From Rhizomicrobium sp. (GTDB taxonomy: Bacteria > Pseudomonadota > Alphaproteobacteria > Micropepsales > Micropepsaceae), in assembly GCA_031291635.1 (NCBI GenBank), contig JARLIR010000139.1:1-45293 (forward strand): a stretch of DNA of 45,293 nucleotides. The letters are read 5' to 3'. This document shows positions 1-9,563 of this stretch, one piece after another. Positions within the stretch are counted from its first letter, which is position 1. Every line of letters starts with the position of its first letter. A program made the position numbers and the translations under genes. The notes under the pieces were generated by a model. It was given only the letters and a program-made list of their open reading frames with translations, had not been told where the DNA came from and ran no database searches.

Positions 1-1369
1 AGGCAGCTGCCCAGACGCCCCCGGCACCGACGGCGGCGCCGCCGAAGGTCGTATTGGCGGTGTCGTCGATCCGTGGCGCAGAAAGACGTTGGACCATGGC
101 GTGGGTGGCGGGTGAGCCCGGATCGATCGTTAGACGGACATCGCGTTCTTCATCCTTGTTGAAGATCGCGGCCTTAAGCGTACCGTCGTTATTCTTGAGT
201 CCGTAAGCGGTCACGAGCTGTGTATCGGCTCCACCAGTCATCTGCGTCTCGACAAGCTGCCCTGATCCCCCCTGTGCAAAGAGCAGCATCGCATAGTACA
301 GCGGCTGGGCCTGGAAACCTTTCGTCGGTGTGCCGGCGATCGGTGTGTACCAGCCGTAACCGCCGCCGTGGAAATTGATGCCCGTGCCACCATTGGCCGC
401 AAGCTGATACATCAGATCAGCGCCCCACAAAGCGGAGGCAAATGTATTGGAGACGCCCTGTTTGCCGCCCTTATAGCAGGAGTTGGTTTCTGCCATACGA
501 AACGCCAGCCCGCTGTTTTGGCGCGTCCGCACCATGCCGTTGAACTCGTCTTGGAGTGTGGGGTTGGGCCGCAGCAGCCGCCCGATGGTCATTGTCGGAT
601 CGGTTGGCGGACCTTCGGCGTAATAGTGCTGCGACAGGAAGAGCACGTCCTTTTTGAAGCGGCTGGCAAACGGCACCAGCCACTCATTGTTGAAGGCCGT
701 ATCAGGGCCTGCAAATGGCGCCCCCGGCACACGGCTGCGCACAGCCTCGAAGAAGCGCTGCCATTCGGTGGCGAACTGCTCGAAGTTGTAATCGGGACCA
801 CGCACGCCATTGCGGGCGAAGAGATCCGGCTCATTGCAGAGCTGGAATGCGACCAATTTCGAGCCCATCGTCTTGGCAACGCAATCGGCTTCGGCGGCGA
901 CGGATTGCGGACTCTCGGTGCCCATATTGAGCCCGTAGACGAGTTTCCAGCCGGTGGCGTCGATGAAGTCGCGCAAATTTTTGATGGCGAGCGGCGTCAC
1001 GGGGCGGCGTGGCGCCGCTTGATTGCCGGTGTCCGGGCCCGCGATCTCTTCTGAACCCGCTGCCGGTGCCCCGTCTGGCGTCCACACGCTGTAGGCGCTG
1101 GTATTGCCGCCGATGCGTAGCACGCCGGAGGCTCCCAGTCTGCGGACAAAGCCGATAAGTTCGGTGTTAGCGCGCGAGAAAAAATCCGGATTGGCGAGTT
1201 GGGCGGTCTCGTAACTCAATCCCGTGAAATCCGCAGGGATCGGATTTCCGCTCCTTTCGGGATGCAAGGTGAGCCGGAGCGATGCCGCCCCGAAGGCTAT
1301 GGCTACTTGCCCGCTAGCGCTAACGCTGGGCACGACAAGGGAAAGGCGAAGGAAATCGCGACGGTTCAT
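1..1369 (-). CDS. GH79-like glycoside hydrolase (beta-glucuronidase type), 3' end cut by window
   Basis: The minus-strand frame is open from an ATG at 1369 to base 1, giving 456 codons and no stop, so the C-terminus lies outside the window. The N-terminus MNRRDFLRLSL looks like a twin-arginine export signal. The body reads as a clan GH-A retaining glycosidase: a QLCNEPDLF segment carries the probable acid/base Glu180, and an RMAETNSC segment carries the probable nucleophile Glu294. The spacing of these two residues equals that recalled for the Acidobacterium GH79 beta-glucuronidase (Glu173 and Glu287). The likely role is removing terminal uronic acid from a plant or microbial glycan in the periplasm. 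Upstream on the same strand only a weak AAGGTG is seen as a ribosome site. The GH79 assignment is from motif recognition; a related clan GH-A family is the alternative. Confidence 0.8.
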   Translation of the reverse strand, partial: MNRRDFLRLSLVVPSVSASGQVAIAFGAASLRLTLHPERSGNPIPADFTGLSYETAQLANPDFFSRANTELIGFVRRLGASGVLRIGGNTSAYSVWTPDGAPAAGSEEIAGPDTGNQAAPRRPVTPLAIKNLRDFIDATGWKLVYGLNMGTESPQSVAAEADCVAKTMGSKLVAFQLCNEPDLFARNGVRGPDYNFEQFATEWQRFFEAVRSRVPGAPFAGPDTAFNNEWLVPFASRFKKDVLFLSQHYYAEGPPTDPTMTIGRLLRPNPTLQDEFNGMVRTRQNSGLAFRMAETNSCYKGGKQGVSNTFASALWGADLMYQLAANGGTGINFHGGGYGWYTPIAGTPTKGFQAQPLYYAMLLFAQGGSGQLVETQMTGGADTQLVTAYGLKNNDGTLKAAIFNKDEERDVRLTIDPGSPATHAMVQRLSAPRIDDTANTTFGGAAVGAGGVWAAA

Positions 1370-1677
1370 GACGATAGTCGAACACCTTGGCCACCGCCCA
1401 GTCAAACGTGTTTTGCAGACCTGATTCAACAGCGCAATGGGGCGCACCGTAGCACCGCCGTCTCCGGAAAATCCTGCTATGCGACACGTCGTAGTCGCGC
1501 TCTGTGCCCTGCACAGTGAATAGTATCGGGCTCGCTTCGGGCTTCGGCACTGGCAGATTTGTAGCTTGAAGAATTCAGTAAGACCTACGAACCGGAAAAT
1601 CGTCGTTCCAGCGGAAGAAAATAAGCACCGCCCGAAGCTCTCGCCAGCGCTGTCCGTGTACGCGTCCAGATCCTTGA
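1370..1677. other. Non-coding or decayed stretch upstream of GH79-like gene
   Basis: I see no convincing gene here. It should hold the promoter of the minus-strand GH79-like gene. Short frames are present on both strands but none has family character, a ribosome site or a signal peptide. The right part (from about 1571, where a frame reads EFSKTYEP) may be further decayed 5' sequence of the GH9 remnant in a shifted frame, but the similarity is too weak to assert. Confidence 0.5.
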
Positions 1678-2187
1678 CGTTTTCCAGGTAGGCAGATTTA
1701 TGATCCCATTTTTGTCTCGGATCTGAGCAAAGCCGTCGCGACCTATCAGAAAGAATTGCGTGAGAGTTCGACGAAGGAGGCACGGTACGGCGTGCCTTAC
1801 AAACCCAATAATTGGGGTGCTGGTTGAACGATCCAGGAACTTGCTTTGAAGCAGTATTTCTTTCGCGAGGGCTGGCCGACGCTGACGCCGTCCGACATTG
1901 AGCCCAATGTGCTCAACTGCGATCTCGGTGTACACCCCGGTGAGTCACTTGTCTCTGGTGTCGGTGCGGAATCGGCAACAGTGGCCTATGGTGCGAACCG
2001 CGCGGATTGGAGCTTTATTCCCGGTGGAGTGATTTCGGGCACGGCGCTGATCCGGCCCGATTTGCCGGAACTTAAAGTGTGGCCCTATTTCTGGCAGCAA
2101 TCGGACTATGTGATGGGCGGTGGCGAAACGAACGACATGTCCCTAGTGCTCGACGCGAATGCACTCCACAACAAGAATCAGAGATAG
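1678..2187 (+). pseudogene. GH9 endoglucanase-type remnant (C-terminal part, in-frame stop)
   Basis: One plus-strand frame reads through the C-terminal part of a GH9-type cellulase. Recognisable segments are YGVPYKPNNWGAG, KQYFFREGWPTL, then LGVHPGESLVSGVGA, VAYGANRADWS, IPGGVISGTALIRPDLPEL and WQQSDYVMGGG. A TGA at 1825-1827 interrupts the frame exactly where the family has the second Trp of a WGxGW motif, consistent with a TGG-to-TGA change. Upstream the frame closes at a TGA at 1675-1677, and no N-terminal Ig-like domain, catalytic aspartates or start codon is seen, so most of the gene is missing. In intact relatives this enzyme would cut the beta-1,4-glucan backbone. Its place beside the other glycosidases suggests it was once part of the locus. 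A functional short protein starting at 1846 is unlikely because it would lack the catalytic core. Confidence 0.78.
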
Positions 2188-2854
2188 CAGCTGCGAGCAG
2201 GCGCTCTGTTGCGGTTCGCCCCATTGCTTTGCAGCGCTCACAAACCTCGCCCAATCTTTGGAATCGTAGGGACGTAAAAAATCCACCGCATAACGCTTGC
2301 CATCTTTGCTCGTGGGGACGTCGGTACATGCGATGCTGCGTGATCGCTGTTCTTACAGTTGATAGCAAACGGAATCGCTTCCAAGAAAATTTGCAGTTCG
2401 ACGCCTGTTTCTAAATTCCGTGACGAAAAGATCATCGCAATAGAGCGTGTGTTTGTTCCTGAGCGGAATGTTTCTAGTACAGCCTATCGCGACAATTCTG
2501 CATCGTTTCGGATCAAAAATCGCCCTAGAATGTAATAATTTGCAAGTGCATCGTTGAATTCGGCACGGCGACGGCGATAACGTTGTCATGACGGATGGTA
2601 GTCAACACATACCAAAGTCGAATTGCTACGCGTCAACAAACGATAAGCGACCTGGGGAATGCCTAGGCGAGTCAGCGGGAGAGGATTGCTCGAGCACGAT
2701 CCGCCATCATTTTGCCGATCACTGCGTCGAGCTGCGTGAGAGTGCACCCTAATGCCGGTATATGTTGCGAGGTTTTGAAAGCAAAACCAAGTACATAGAA
2801 AGCCGCCTGCGAAGGCGTTTGGGGTGGGGGCGCAATTAACTCGGGAGGGATTTC
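2188..2854. other. Long leader/promoter region of TonB receptor 1
   Basis: This 667-base stretch has no gene I can support. Near its right end two simple hairpins lie just ahead of the receptor's ribosome site: GGTTTTG/CAAAACC with an AAAG loop at 2771-2788, and CGCC/GGCG at 2804-2817. A short perfect palindrome GTCATGAC lies at 2585-2592. The promoter of the receptor should lie in this region, but I cannot place it with confidence. Confidence 0.5.
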
Positions 2855-5800
2855 GTGAGCTATTCTGCAAAATCGTCTGCAGGACTATCCTTGCGTCATG
2901 CTTTGCTTCGCGGTGTGTCATTGGTGGCGATCAGCGGCTTTGTTGGCCCGGCCATCGCCCAGTCCGACACTATGGAGACCGTCACAGTCACCGGTATCCG
3001 CGCCAGCTTGAGCAGTGCGCAGGCCATCAAACAGAACGCCGACACTTTCGTCGATTCGATTTCGGCCGAAGACATTGGCGCCTTGCCGGACGCCAGCGTG
3101 ACCGAAACACTGGCGCGTATTCCAGGCGTGTCGATCAATCGCTTTGCCGGCACCAACGATCCGGACCATTTCTCTGCCGAAGGCAGCGGTATCGTTATTC
3201 AGGGTCTGAGTTATGTGCGCAGCGAGCTCAATGGGCGCGATACCTTTGGCGCCAACAACGGCCGTTCGCTGGGCTTTGCCGATGTCGCACCGGAACTTTT
3301 AACGGGTGTTGATGTCTTCAAAAATGAATCCGCCGATATGATCGAAGGCGGCCTTGCGGGCACGGTGAACTTACGCACGCGCGTTCCTTTTGACGCCCCG
3401 GACTTGCTTATTGCCGGCTCTGTGGCAGGTGCTTACAGCGATTTTGCGGATAAGTGGGAGCCCAGTGTTACCGCGCTCGTCAGCGATCGCTGGAGAACCA
3501 AAAATCTGGGCGAGTTCGGTTTGCTGCTCTCCGGGGTGGATTCACGCCTCGACCAGCGCGCCGATGGCGATCAGGCCTCCAACTTTGCTTGTCGGCAGAA
3601 CTTGTCGGCTGGCGTGGCCACCGGCAATACCTTGGCCACCTGTCCCGCAGCAGGGTCAACACCGGCCGGGCCAGGGGTTTGGTTTCCGCGCGGTGCGGCC
3701 TTTCGCACTGACACCTATCATCGCGAGCGCATCGGCGCGGCGGCGGCTATCCAGTGGCAGAACGACGAGCACACGATGGAAGCGACCTTCCAATTTCTGC
3801 GCTCGGATTACCGCAATGCTTGGACCGAGCACGCCGTCGAAATCGCCACCGACAACGTCACCAGCAATGGCGATTCGCGCCCCGTCACGGGCACGACGTT
3901 CCAGACCAACAGTGATGGGGTTTTCACCAATGGTGTCATCACCGGCCCCACGGGCTGGCAGGCGGACGGTGCCTATAACTGGCAGGCCGCGGATTGTTCG
4001 AGCGGCGGCTGCGACCCCCGTTCGGTCAACTTCGGTAACCAGAGCAATGACATCCGCCGCGATGTGAAAGAGCAGGACGTTACCTCAGACTATGGTGGGA
4101 ACTTCAAATGGACGCCCAATGACACCTGGGCTTTCAATCTGGATCTACAGCATGTGTTCTCGACCACCCATGTCGTCGATGCCGGTATCTGGGGTTCGAC
4201 CTATCAGAACACTTCGCTGAACATCGCAGGCGCCAACCCTATCATTCACTTCGTGCCGCCTGGAGTGGACGGCACCCTGGCCAGCCAGGCTTGTACGACG
4301 ATCAGCCAGCCCGGGCAGACCCCGCATCCCGAAGGCACGCCCCAGCCTTGTACGACCTTCCTGGATTCGCTTCATCCCAGCTATTCGGATCCCGCCAACA
4401 CCTTCTGGCGCTCCGCGATGGATCACATCGAACAAAGCCGGGGCACCGAAGATGCGTTAAAGTTCGACGCCGATTATCACTTCCCCTCCGGCGGCTGGTT
4501 GCAGATGGTGCGTGTGGGGGCGCGGCTTTCGGATCGCGATCAGACCATCCGTTACACCAAATACAATTGGGGTGTTTTGAGTGAGCAATGGGGCGGCAAC
4601 GGCCCGGTGTGGATGAGTGATCCGCTGCCGGGCACACCGCAGGCCAATGGTTATCCCACCGGCAGCGGTCCGCTCGGCACGGCCTACACGCAGCTTTATT
4701 CCTTCCCCGACTTTTTCCGGGGCCGGGTACCGCTGCCGACGGGCTCACAGGCCAGACCTTTCTACGCCTTCAACACGGTGCAGAACTACGCCGCCTATTC
4801 CACGCTCGGCTTGTTGATCGGAGACACTTGGCGGGCGCGGTACAACTCGCCCAATCCCCCCTCCAACACCAACAATTGCACCCCAGCAGCGGGCGGCCTG
4901 CAGACGCCGACAGGGACGACTCCGGAGAATTGGGTGCCGCTCAACATGCGCTGTGGCGCAGTGAATGGCTCGCCGTTCATTCCCGGGGAAATCAGCCCCG
5001 AGCGTGAGCTCACCACAGACGCTTACTTCATGCTCAAGTTTGGGCAGGATCTTGGCGCCCACACCTTCGGCGGCAATGTCGGTCTGCGTTATTTCAGTAC
5101 CGAGCATAAGACCACCGGCACTTATGATTTTAGCAGTCTATCGGCGTTGCCCACCGAAACGGTTGGCAGCTGCTTGGCCACACCACCGCAACCCGGACAG
5201 CCGCCGACGACCTTTGTTCCGCCGTCGTTCTGTAATCAGTCGGCTGCAACCAAGGCTTTGTACCGAGCCTTTGTTGCGTCGGGTTCACCCTCCAGTGTCG
5301 CCGCCAATACGACCTATGACTATTTCCTGCCGAGCTTGAATCTGAAGTTCAATATCACCGACGACATGTTGCTGCGCTTTGCGGCCTCTAAGGGCGTCAG
5401 CCTGCCGGACATGGGCTTGACCCGCGAGTTCTTATCCTTGGGTACGGCTGCGGATATTGCGGGGACGCCACCGACATGGGGCGGGCTCACCGCCACCGGC
5501 GGCAATCCGTTCTTGAAGCCGGTGCGGGCCAATATGTTTGACCTGTCCTATGAGTGGTACTTCGCCAAAGTCGGCTCGCTCACCGGTGCCGTTTTCTACA
5601 AGGAGCTGCGGGACGTCATCAGCAACTCCAGCGCTTTGGTGCCTTTCACCAACAACGGAGCGACCGTCAATATCTATGTGACCCGGCCGCAAAACTCGCC
5701 GAAAGTGGGCACGGTGAAAGGCTTCGAAATCGCCTTCCAGCGGGTCTTCGACTTCCTTCCGTCGCCGTTTGATGGGCTGGGTGTCAACGGCAACTATGCC

Positions 5801-6256
5801 TGGATCGCCAGCAGCGGCGTACCGCAGTCCATTCTGAACGCCTCGGATCCGCAAGTGGCGAGCCAAGTGGCAGCTGGCAACGTCTCGAATGTCGACACCA
5901 GCAAGCTCCCCCTCCAAGGTCTGTCCAAGCATAATTTGAACGCCGAAGTGTTTTACGAAAAGGGACCGATCTCGACCCGCCTCGCCTATAACTGGCGCTC
6001 GAAGTTCCTGCTGACGACAGCGGACGTGATCGTGCCTTACGCGCCGATCATGAACGAGGCCTCTGGCGAGCTTGACGGATCGGCGTTCTATACGATCAAC
6101 GACAACATCAAGGTGGGTGTCGAAGGCGTGAACCTGCTCGACACCATCACCCGGACGTCACAAGTGCTGGCCGCGACACCCAAACTCCTGACCGCGCCGC
6201 GCTCCAGCTTCATCAACGATCGCCGCGTCACCTTCACGATCCGAGCGAACTTCTAA
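2855..6256 (+). CDS. TonB-dependent receptor 1 (Caulobacter type), probable xyloglucan oligosaccharide importer
   Basis: A 1133-residue outer-membrane receptor. The start is GTG at 2855, chosen because GGGAGGGA lies just upstream and a signal peptide ending near PAIAQS follows. The mature N-terminus carries METVTVTGIRAS, the usual TonB-box-like start of this subfamily, then a plug domain (IGALPDASVTETLARIPGVSI, VDVFKNESADMIEGGLAGTVNLRT) and a long beta-barrel ending in an aromatic residue (RANF). Family role: TonB-energised uptake of substrates too large for porins. Several predicted loops are proline-rich and carry paired cysteines, for example CTTISQPGQTPHP and SCLATPPQPGQPP, which may form disulfide-closed surface loops. 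It is followed by a strong terminator, so it is probably transcribed alone. The substrate is inferred from the neighbouring xyloglucan enzymes. Confidence 0.95.
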   Translation: MSYSAKSSAGLSLRHALLRGVSLVAISGFVGPAIAQSDTMETVTVTGIRASLSSAQAIKQNADTFVDSISAEDIGALPDASVTETLARIPGVSINRFAGTNDPDHFSAEGSGIVIQGLSYVRSELNGRDTFGANNGRSLGFADVAPELLTGVDVFKNESADMIEGGLAGTVNLRTRVPFDAPDLLIAGSVAGAYSDFADKWEPSVTALVSDRWRTKNLGEFGLLLSGVDSRLDQRADGDQASNFACRQNLSAGVATGNTLATCPAAGSTPAGPGVWFPRGAAFRTDTYHRERIGAAAAIQWQNDEHTMEATFQFLRSDYRNAWTEHAVEIATDNVTSNGDSRPVTGTTFQTNSDGVFTNGVITGPTGWQADGAYNWQAADCSSGGCDPRSVNFGNQSNDIRRDVKEQDVTSDYGGNFKWTPNDTWAFNLDLQHVFSTTHVVDAGIWGSTYQNTSLNIAGANPIIHFVPPGVDGTLASQACTTISQPGQTPHPEGTPQPCTTFLDSLHPSYSDPANTFWRSAMDHIEQSRGTEDALKFDADYHFPSGGWLQMVRVGARLSDRDQTIRYTKYNWGVLSEQWGGNGPVWMSDPLPGTPQANGYPTGSGPLGTAYTQLYSFPDFFRGRVPLPTGSQARPFYAFNTVQNYAAYSTLGLLIGDTWRARYNSPNPPSNTNNCTPAAGGLQTPTGTTPENWVPLNMRCGAVNGSPFIPGEISPERELTTDAYFMLKFGQDLGAHTFGGNVGLRYFSTEHKTTGTYDFSSLSALPTETVGSCLATPPQPGQPPTTFVPPSFCNQSAATKALYRAFVASGSPSSVAANTTYDYFLPSLNLKFNITDDMLLRFAASKGVSLPDMGLTREFLSLGTAADIAGTPPTWGGLTATGGNPFLKPVRANMFDLSYEWYFAKVGSLTGAVFYKELRDVISNSSALVPFTNNGATVNIYVTRPQNSPKVGTVKGFEIAFQRVFDFLPSPFDGLGVNGNYAWIASSGVPQSILNASDPQVASQVAAGNVSNVDTSKLPLQGLSKHNLNAEVFYEKGPISTRLAYNWRSKFLLTTADVIVPYAPIMNEASGELDGSAFYTINDNIKVGVEGVNLLDTITRTSQVLAATPKLLTAPRSSFINDRRVTFTIRANF

Positions 6257-6277
6257 GACAGCTTCTCTCCCGCTCAC

Positions 6278-6312
6278 GCATCGCCTCCCCAAAAGAGGCG
6301 ATGCTTTTTTTT
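6278..6312 (+). terminator. Rho-independent terminator of TonB receptor 1
   Basis: A perfect 10-bp stem GCATCGCCTC/GAGGCGATGC (6278-6287 and 6295-6304) with loop CCCAAAA is followed by eight T on the plus strand. It lies 22 bases after the receptor stop, between two convergent genes. Confidence 0.92.
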
Positions 6313-6359
6313 GACCGAAGTGAGGCAGCAGGGCTCCTCAAACAACCGCTGTGGCGCAA

Positions 6360-9206
6360 TCAGTGGGGAAAAACGACGACCTGCTTTTTGCCGCTGTATC
6401 GCACCGTTTGATCGGGCTTTGCCGTGTCTTCTACGCCGGTGCCGTGACCGGCTCCGACCAGGACAACCTTGAAGGTGCGGGTTTTCAGCATGCCCGGGAA
6501 CTGGCCTTTACGCGGGGCGATTGTCAGTGTGCGTTTGGCGTTGTTCCAGACGAGGCCAATCGTGGCATAGACGCCCTTCTCATAAGCATAGCCGTCGTTT
6601 TCGTCCTCATAGAGCGTAAAGGCCCCATCCGCGCCGGGATAGATTCGCAGCTCTATGGGATCGGGCTTCTTTTCCGTGGCGTATTGCACGAACGGGCCCA
6701 TCGGAATGATGGCGCCAGCGCGCACCAGCAGCGGCATGGTTTCGATCGGCGCATCGGCAATGATGCTTTGGCCACCGGCCACCGTTTTGCCCGTCCAGAA
6801 ATCGGTCCAGGACGTGCCTGCAGGCAGATAGACGCTGCGGGTCTTGGGCGTGGGCGGCAGCGGCGCGGCGTCGCGAGCGTGGATGTCCGGATCTTTCCAG
6901 AACACTTGGGCGCGGAAGGCGCCGAGCACGCCATTGGAGGTCTCGAACTTGAAATCGTAAGGCTTGCCCGCTTCCAAGGTGAGCGGCACGGTCCAAGATC
7001 CCATGGAGTCGTAATTGTGTGCGATCTCCTTGCCGTCGAGATAGACCTTCTTCGGTCCGAAGCTGCGCAAATCGAATCGGTAAGTGCCGGACTTGGCAAC
7101 GATCAGTCTGCCTTCCCAGCGCATCGAGAAATGGGCATCTTTGATGAAGCTCGGCCAGCCCGTGTACCAGAACAGATCGACCGTGGGCTCGATAGCCTCG
7201 TGGCAGAGCTTGCCCCAATGATCATCGCAGAAATAGCTCGCCTTCAGACCGGGCTTGCCATCGGCGGTGCGGAAATTTTCCGAACCCACTATAACGCTCG
7301 GCTCCGGCTCGCGATGATACATCGGTGTGATCACGGGCGCTGCCATCAGCGACGGCCCGAAGAGGAACTGGTCAGCGACACCGTAGGTCTTCTTATCCAG
7401 CGGAAAATCCATCGGCAGACCGCGCATGATGGAATAGCCGTCATGGGTGATCTTCCAGGCCACCGAATAAATGTACGGCATCAGGCGATAGCGCAAATTG
7501 TCGAATTTCACCAAGGTCAGCGTGTTGTCACCGAACTCCCAGATTTCGCGCGGTGTCTCTGAGCCGTGGCTGCGGAAAATCGGTGCGAAGGTGCCGAACT
7601 GGAACATGCGCGTGTACAGTTCTTGATAGGCGGGGTCTTTGCCGCCATTGGAGAACACGCCGCCCTGACAGCCGAGGGAATAGGCGCCGATGTCAAAGGT
7701 CCAATAGGGGATGCCCGCCATGGAGTGGTTGAGGCCAGCGGGAATTTGCGCCGCATAAACGCTCCAACTGGCGCCGATATCGCCGGACCACGTGGTGGCG
7801 GCCGCGCGTTGCTGTCCGGCAAAGGTCGAGCGCGTCAGAATGTAGACGCGTTTCTTATCGGTTTCTTGGCGCTGGTGTTTGTAAACGCTTTCGGTGATGG
7901 CGAGAGAGTAGGGATTGAGATAGCGGGCGAAAGACCCAATGTGATTGTCCTCGACCTTCTTCATCTCATATTCGTGGGATTCTTTGGTCAGGGCGTTGAC
8001 GATGTCGGGTTCGGTCGAGTCCATCCACCAGGCGTCCATGCCAAGCTTGAAAATGCCTTTGTTGGCGTAATCCCAGAAAAGATCGTCGGCGGCGGGATTA
8101 TAAGCATCGAAATATTTGAAACCGGCCCAGCCCACGGGGGAATACAAAAATCCGCGCGCTGCCATGTCCTGATGAATCTTGCTCTTGGGGCCAAGACCTT
8201 CCCAGATCGAGATCATGGCGTGGAAATGTTCTTGGTGCAGCGTATCGACCATCGCTTGCGGATCGGGATAGCGAACCGGATCGAATGCCATGGCGCCCCA
8301 CATGTCGAGATCGCCCCAGTAATTCCAATCCTGCACGATGTTGTCGACCGGCAGTTTGAGGTCGCGATACTTCTTGGCAATGGCAAGGAGTTCGTCCTGC
8401 GTATGGTAATGCTCCTTGCTTTGCCAATAACCGTAAGCCCATTTGCCGTATAGCGGCGCGGCGCCTGTCAGCTTGCGATAGCCTTGAATGGCATCGTCCA
8501 GCGAGGGCCCGGCAAAGAAGTAATAATCCACATTGTCGGCCACTTCCGACCACAGCGAAGCGCCTTGGGCATCGTCGGCGAAAATTGTCTTAGAATAGTT
8601 ATCCCAGAACAGGCCGTAACCGGCGCTCGACACCAGTACCGGTGTGACCGAGGCGGTATTGGCTTGTACGATCTTCACCGTCTTGCCGCGATAGTTGAAG
8701 AGGCCGTCTTGATGTTGACCAAGGCCATAGAGGCCTTCATCCGCCGTCAAGGTGAAAGCTTGGCGGATATTGAAAGCCTTGGGTTCCTGCGGCAGTCCTG
8801 TGGGCGTGAAGCTGGCGGCGCCTTGTTCCGCCAGCAGTGTATGGCCGTCCGCTGCCAGGAAGCGCACGGTGCCGTCGGCCTTGTTTACTTCCACGCTTAG
8901 GGCGGGCGAGGTGACGACGACAACGCTTCCCTTATCGGCCACAACCAGCTTCAGCTTCGGCAGGGTGGTCTGCACCACCGACAGGCTCAGCTTCTTGTCG
9001 CTACCGCTTTGCGGCCACTTGACGATGCGCACGGTGCCGGGGGCGTAGAACACCAGCTTGACGGATTGGTCGGCGGCGCGGATTTCGACACCATTCTGTA
9101 TACGGATGATATCAGCGCTTGCCGCGGCGGTCGGGCGGGCTGCCGGATGGGCCTCAGCAGCGGCAAAACACAAGGCGAGCGTCAAAGCATAGCGGGCAAA
9201 TAGCAT
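6360..9206 (-). CDS. GH31 alpha-xylosidase-type enzyme 1 with PA14-like domain after the barrel
   Basis: A 948-residue exported GH31 enzyme with a Sec-type signal (MLFARYALTLALCFAAAEA). An N-terminal beta-sandwich with EGLYGLGQHQDG is followed by a catalytic barrel. The probable nucleophile is Asp396 in DAWWMDSTEPD and the probable acid/base is Asp476 in WSGDIGASW. Roughly residues 650-772 look like a PA14-type domain (GLKASYFCDDHWGKL to VFWKDPD), inserted after the barrel and before the C-terminal sandwich. GH31 alpha-xylosidases remove alpha-1,6-xylose from xyloglucan oligosaccharides; the locus context favours this over an alpha-glucosidase. It is transcribed away from GH74, with a 231-base leader whose far end carries a palindromic operator-like element. 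It converges on TonB receptor 1. Confidence 0.92.
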   Translation of the reverse strand: MLFARYALTLALCFAAAEAHPAARPTAAASADIIRIQNGVEIRAADQSVKLVFYAPGTVRIVKWPQSGSDKKLSLSVVQTTLPKLKLVVADKGSVVVVTSPALSVEVNKADGTVRFLAADGHTLLAEQGAASFTPTGLPQEPKAFNIRQAFTLTADEGLYGLGQHQDGLFNYRGKTVKIVQANTASVTPVLVSSAGYGLFWDNYSKTIFADDAQGASLWSEVADNVDYYFFAGPSLDDAIQGYRKLTGAAPLYGKWAYGYWQSKEHYHTQDELLAIAKKYRDLKLPVDNIVQDWNYWGDLDMWGAMAFDPVRYPDPQAMVDTLHQEHFHAMISIWEGLGPKSKIHQDMAARGFLYSPVGWAGFKYFDAYNPAADDLFWDYANKGIFKLGMDAWWMDSTEPDIVNALTKESHEYEMKKVEDNHIGSFARYLNPYSLAITESVYKHQRQETDKKRVYILTRSTFAGQQRAAATTWSGDIGASWSVYAAQIPAGLNHSMAGIPYWTFDIGAYSLGCQGGVFSNGGKDPAYQELYTRMFQFGTFAPIFRSHGSETPREIWEFGDNTLTLVKFDNLRYRLMPYIYSVAWKITHDGYSIMRGLPMDFPLDKKTYGVADQFLFGPSLMAAPVITPMYHREPEPSVIVGSENFRTADGKPGLKASYFCDDHWGKLCHEAIEPTVDLFWYTGWPSFIKDAHFSMRWEGRLIVAKSGTYRFDLRSFGPKKVYLDGKEIAHNYDSMGSWTVPLTLEAGKPYDFKFETSNGVLGAFRAQVFWKDPDIHARDAAPLPPTPKTRSVYLPAGTSWTDFWTGKTVAGGQSIIADAPIETMPLLVRAGAIIPMGPFVQYATEKKPDPIELRIYPGADGAFTLYEDENDGYAYEKGVYATIGLVWNNAKRTLTIAPRKGQFPGMLKTRTFKVVLVGAGHGTGVEDTAKPDQTVRYSGKKQVVVFPH

Positions 9207-9438
9207 GGTCCGGAATCCGTGAAGGCTGGGAATTATATGACTATTGCTAGACGAACCGAAACCCGCGTCACGCTATCCTGTCGTCGCTCTCCGGCCTTTT
9301 GCTGTCTCTGGGCGCATCTGCCGCGGTAAATCGAAGCAATTGGAATGGCTTGACAAAACGGCTCAGCCGCCGACGGGCAGACGTGGCCTCAGCGCCTTTG
9401 GGTTTGACACGTCTAAGGGTCTACTTATAAACTGACTT

Positions 9439-9457
9439 ATCATATAATTGATATGAT
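9439..9457. promoter_or_regulatory. Perfect palindromic operator-like site upstream of GH31-1
   Basis: ATCATAT-AATTG-ATATGAT is a perfect 7-bp inverted repeat with a 5-base spacer. Its halves match the TTTATATGA element found upstream of five other transcription units in this locus. Dyad symmetry is typical of a repressor site; the bound regulator is not known. The two GntR proteins encoded nearby are candidates. Confidence 0.55.
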
Positions 9458-9563
9458 TAGTCCTTTAGTACCTCTCTTGGCATCGTTTTCTTCCCGAACT
9501 GGTTGGTGAAATTACTCAAAAGCGATGATTGGACGTCTCCTTCTGAGGACCACTGGCCATACT

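Noticed and set aside
368-1054. 228-codon plus-strand frame
   Set aside because: It lies opposite the GH79-like gene, whose frame is longer and carries both catalytic glutamates.
1825-1827. In-frame TGA in the GH9 remnant as selenocysteine or programmed readthrough
   Set aside because: The family has Trp at this place, no SECIS-like hairpin is apparent, and the N-terminal two-thirds of the gene is missing; simple decay explains it.
1585-1935. 116-codon minus-strand frame
   Set aside because: It overlaps the GH9 remnant in antisense and has no recognisable features.
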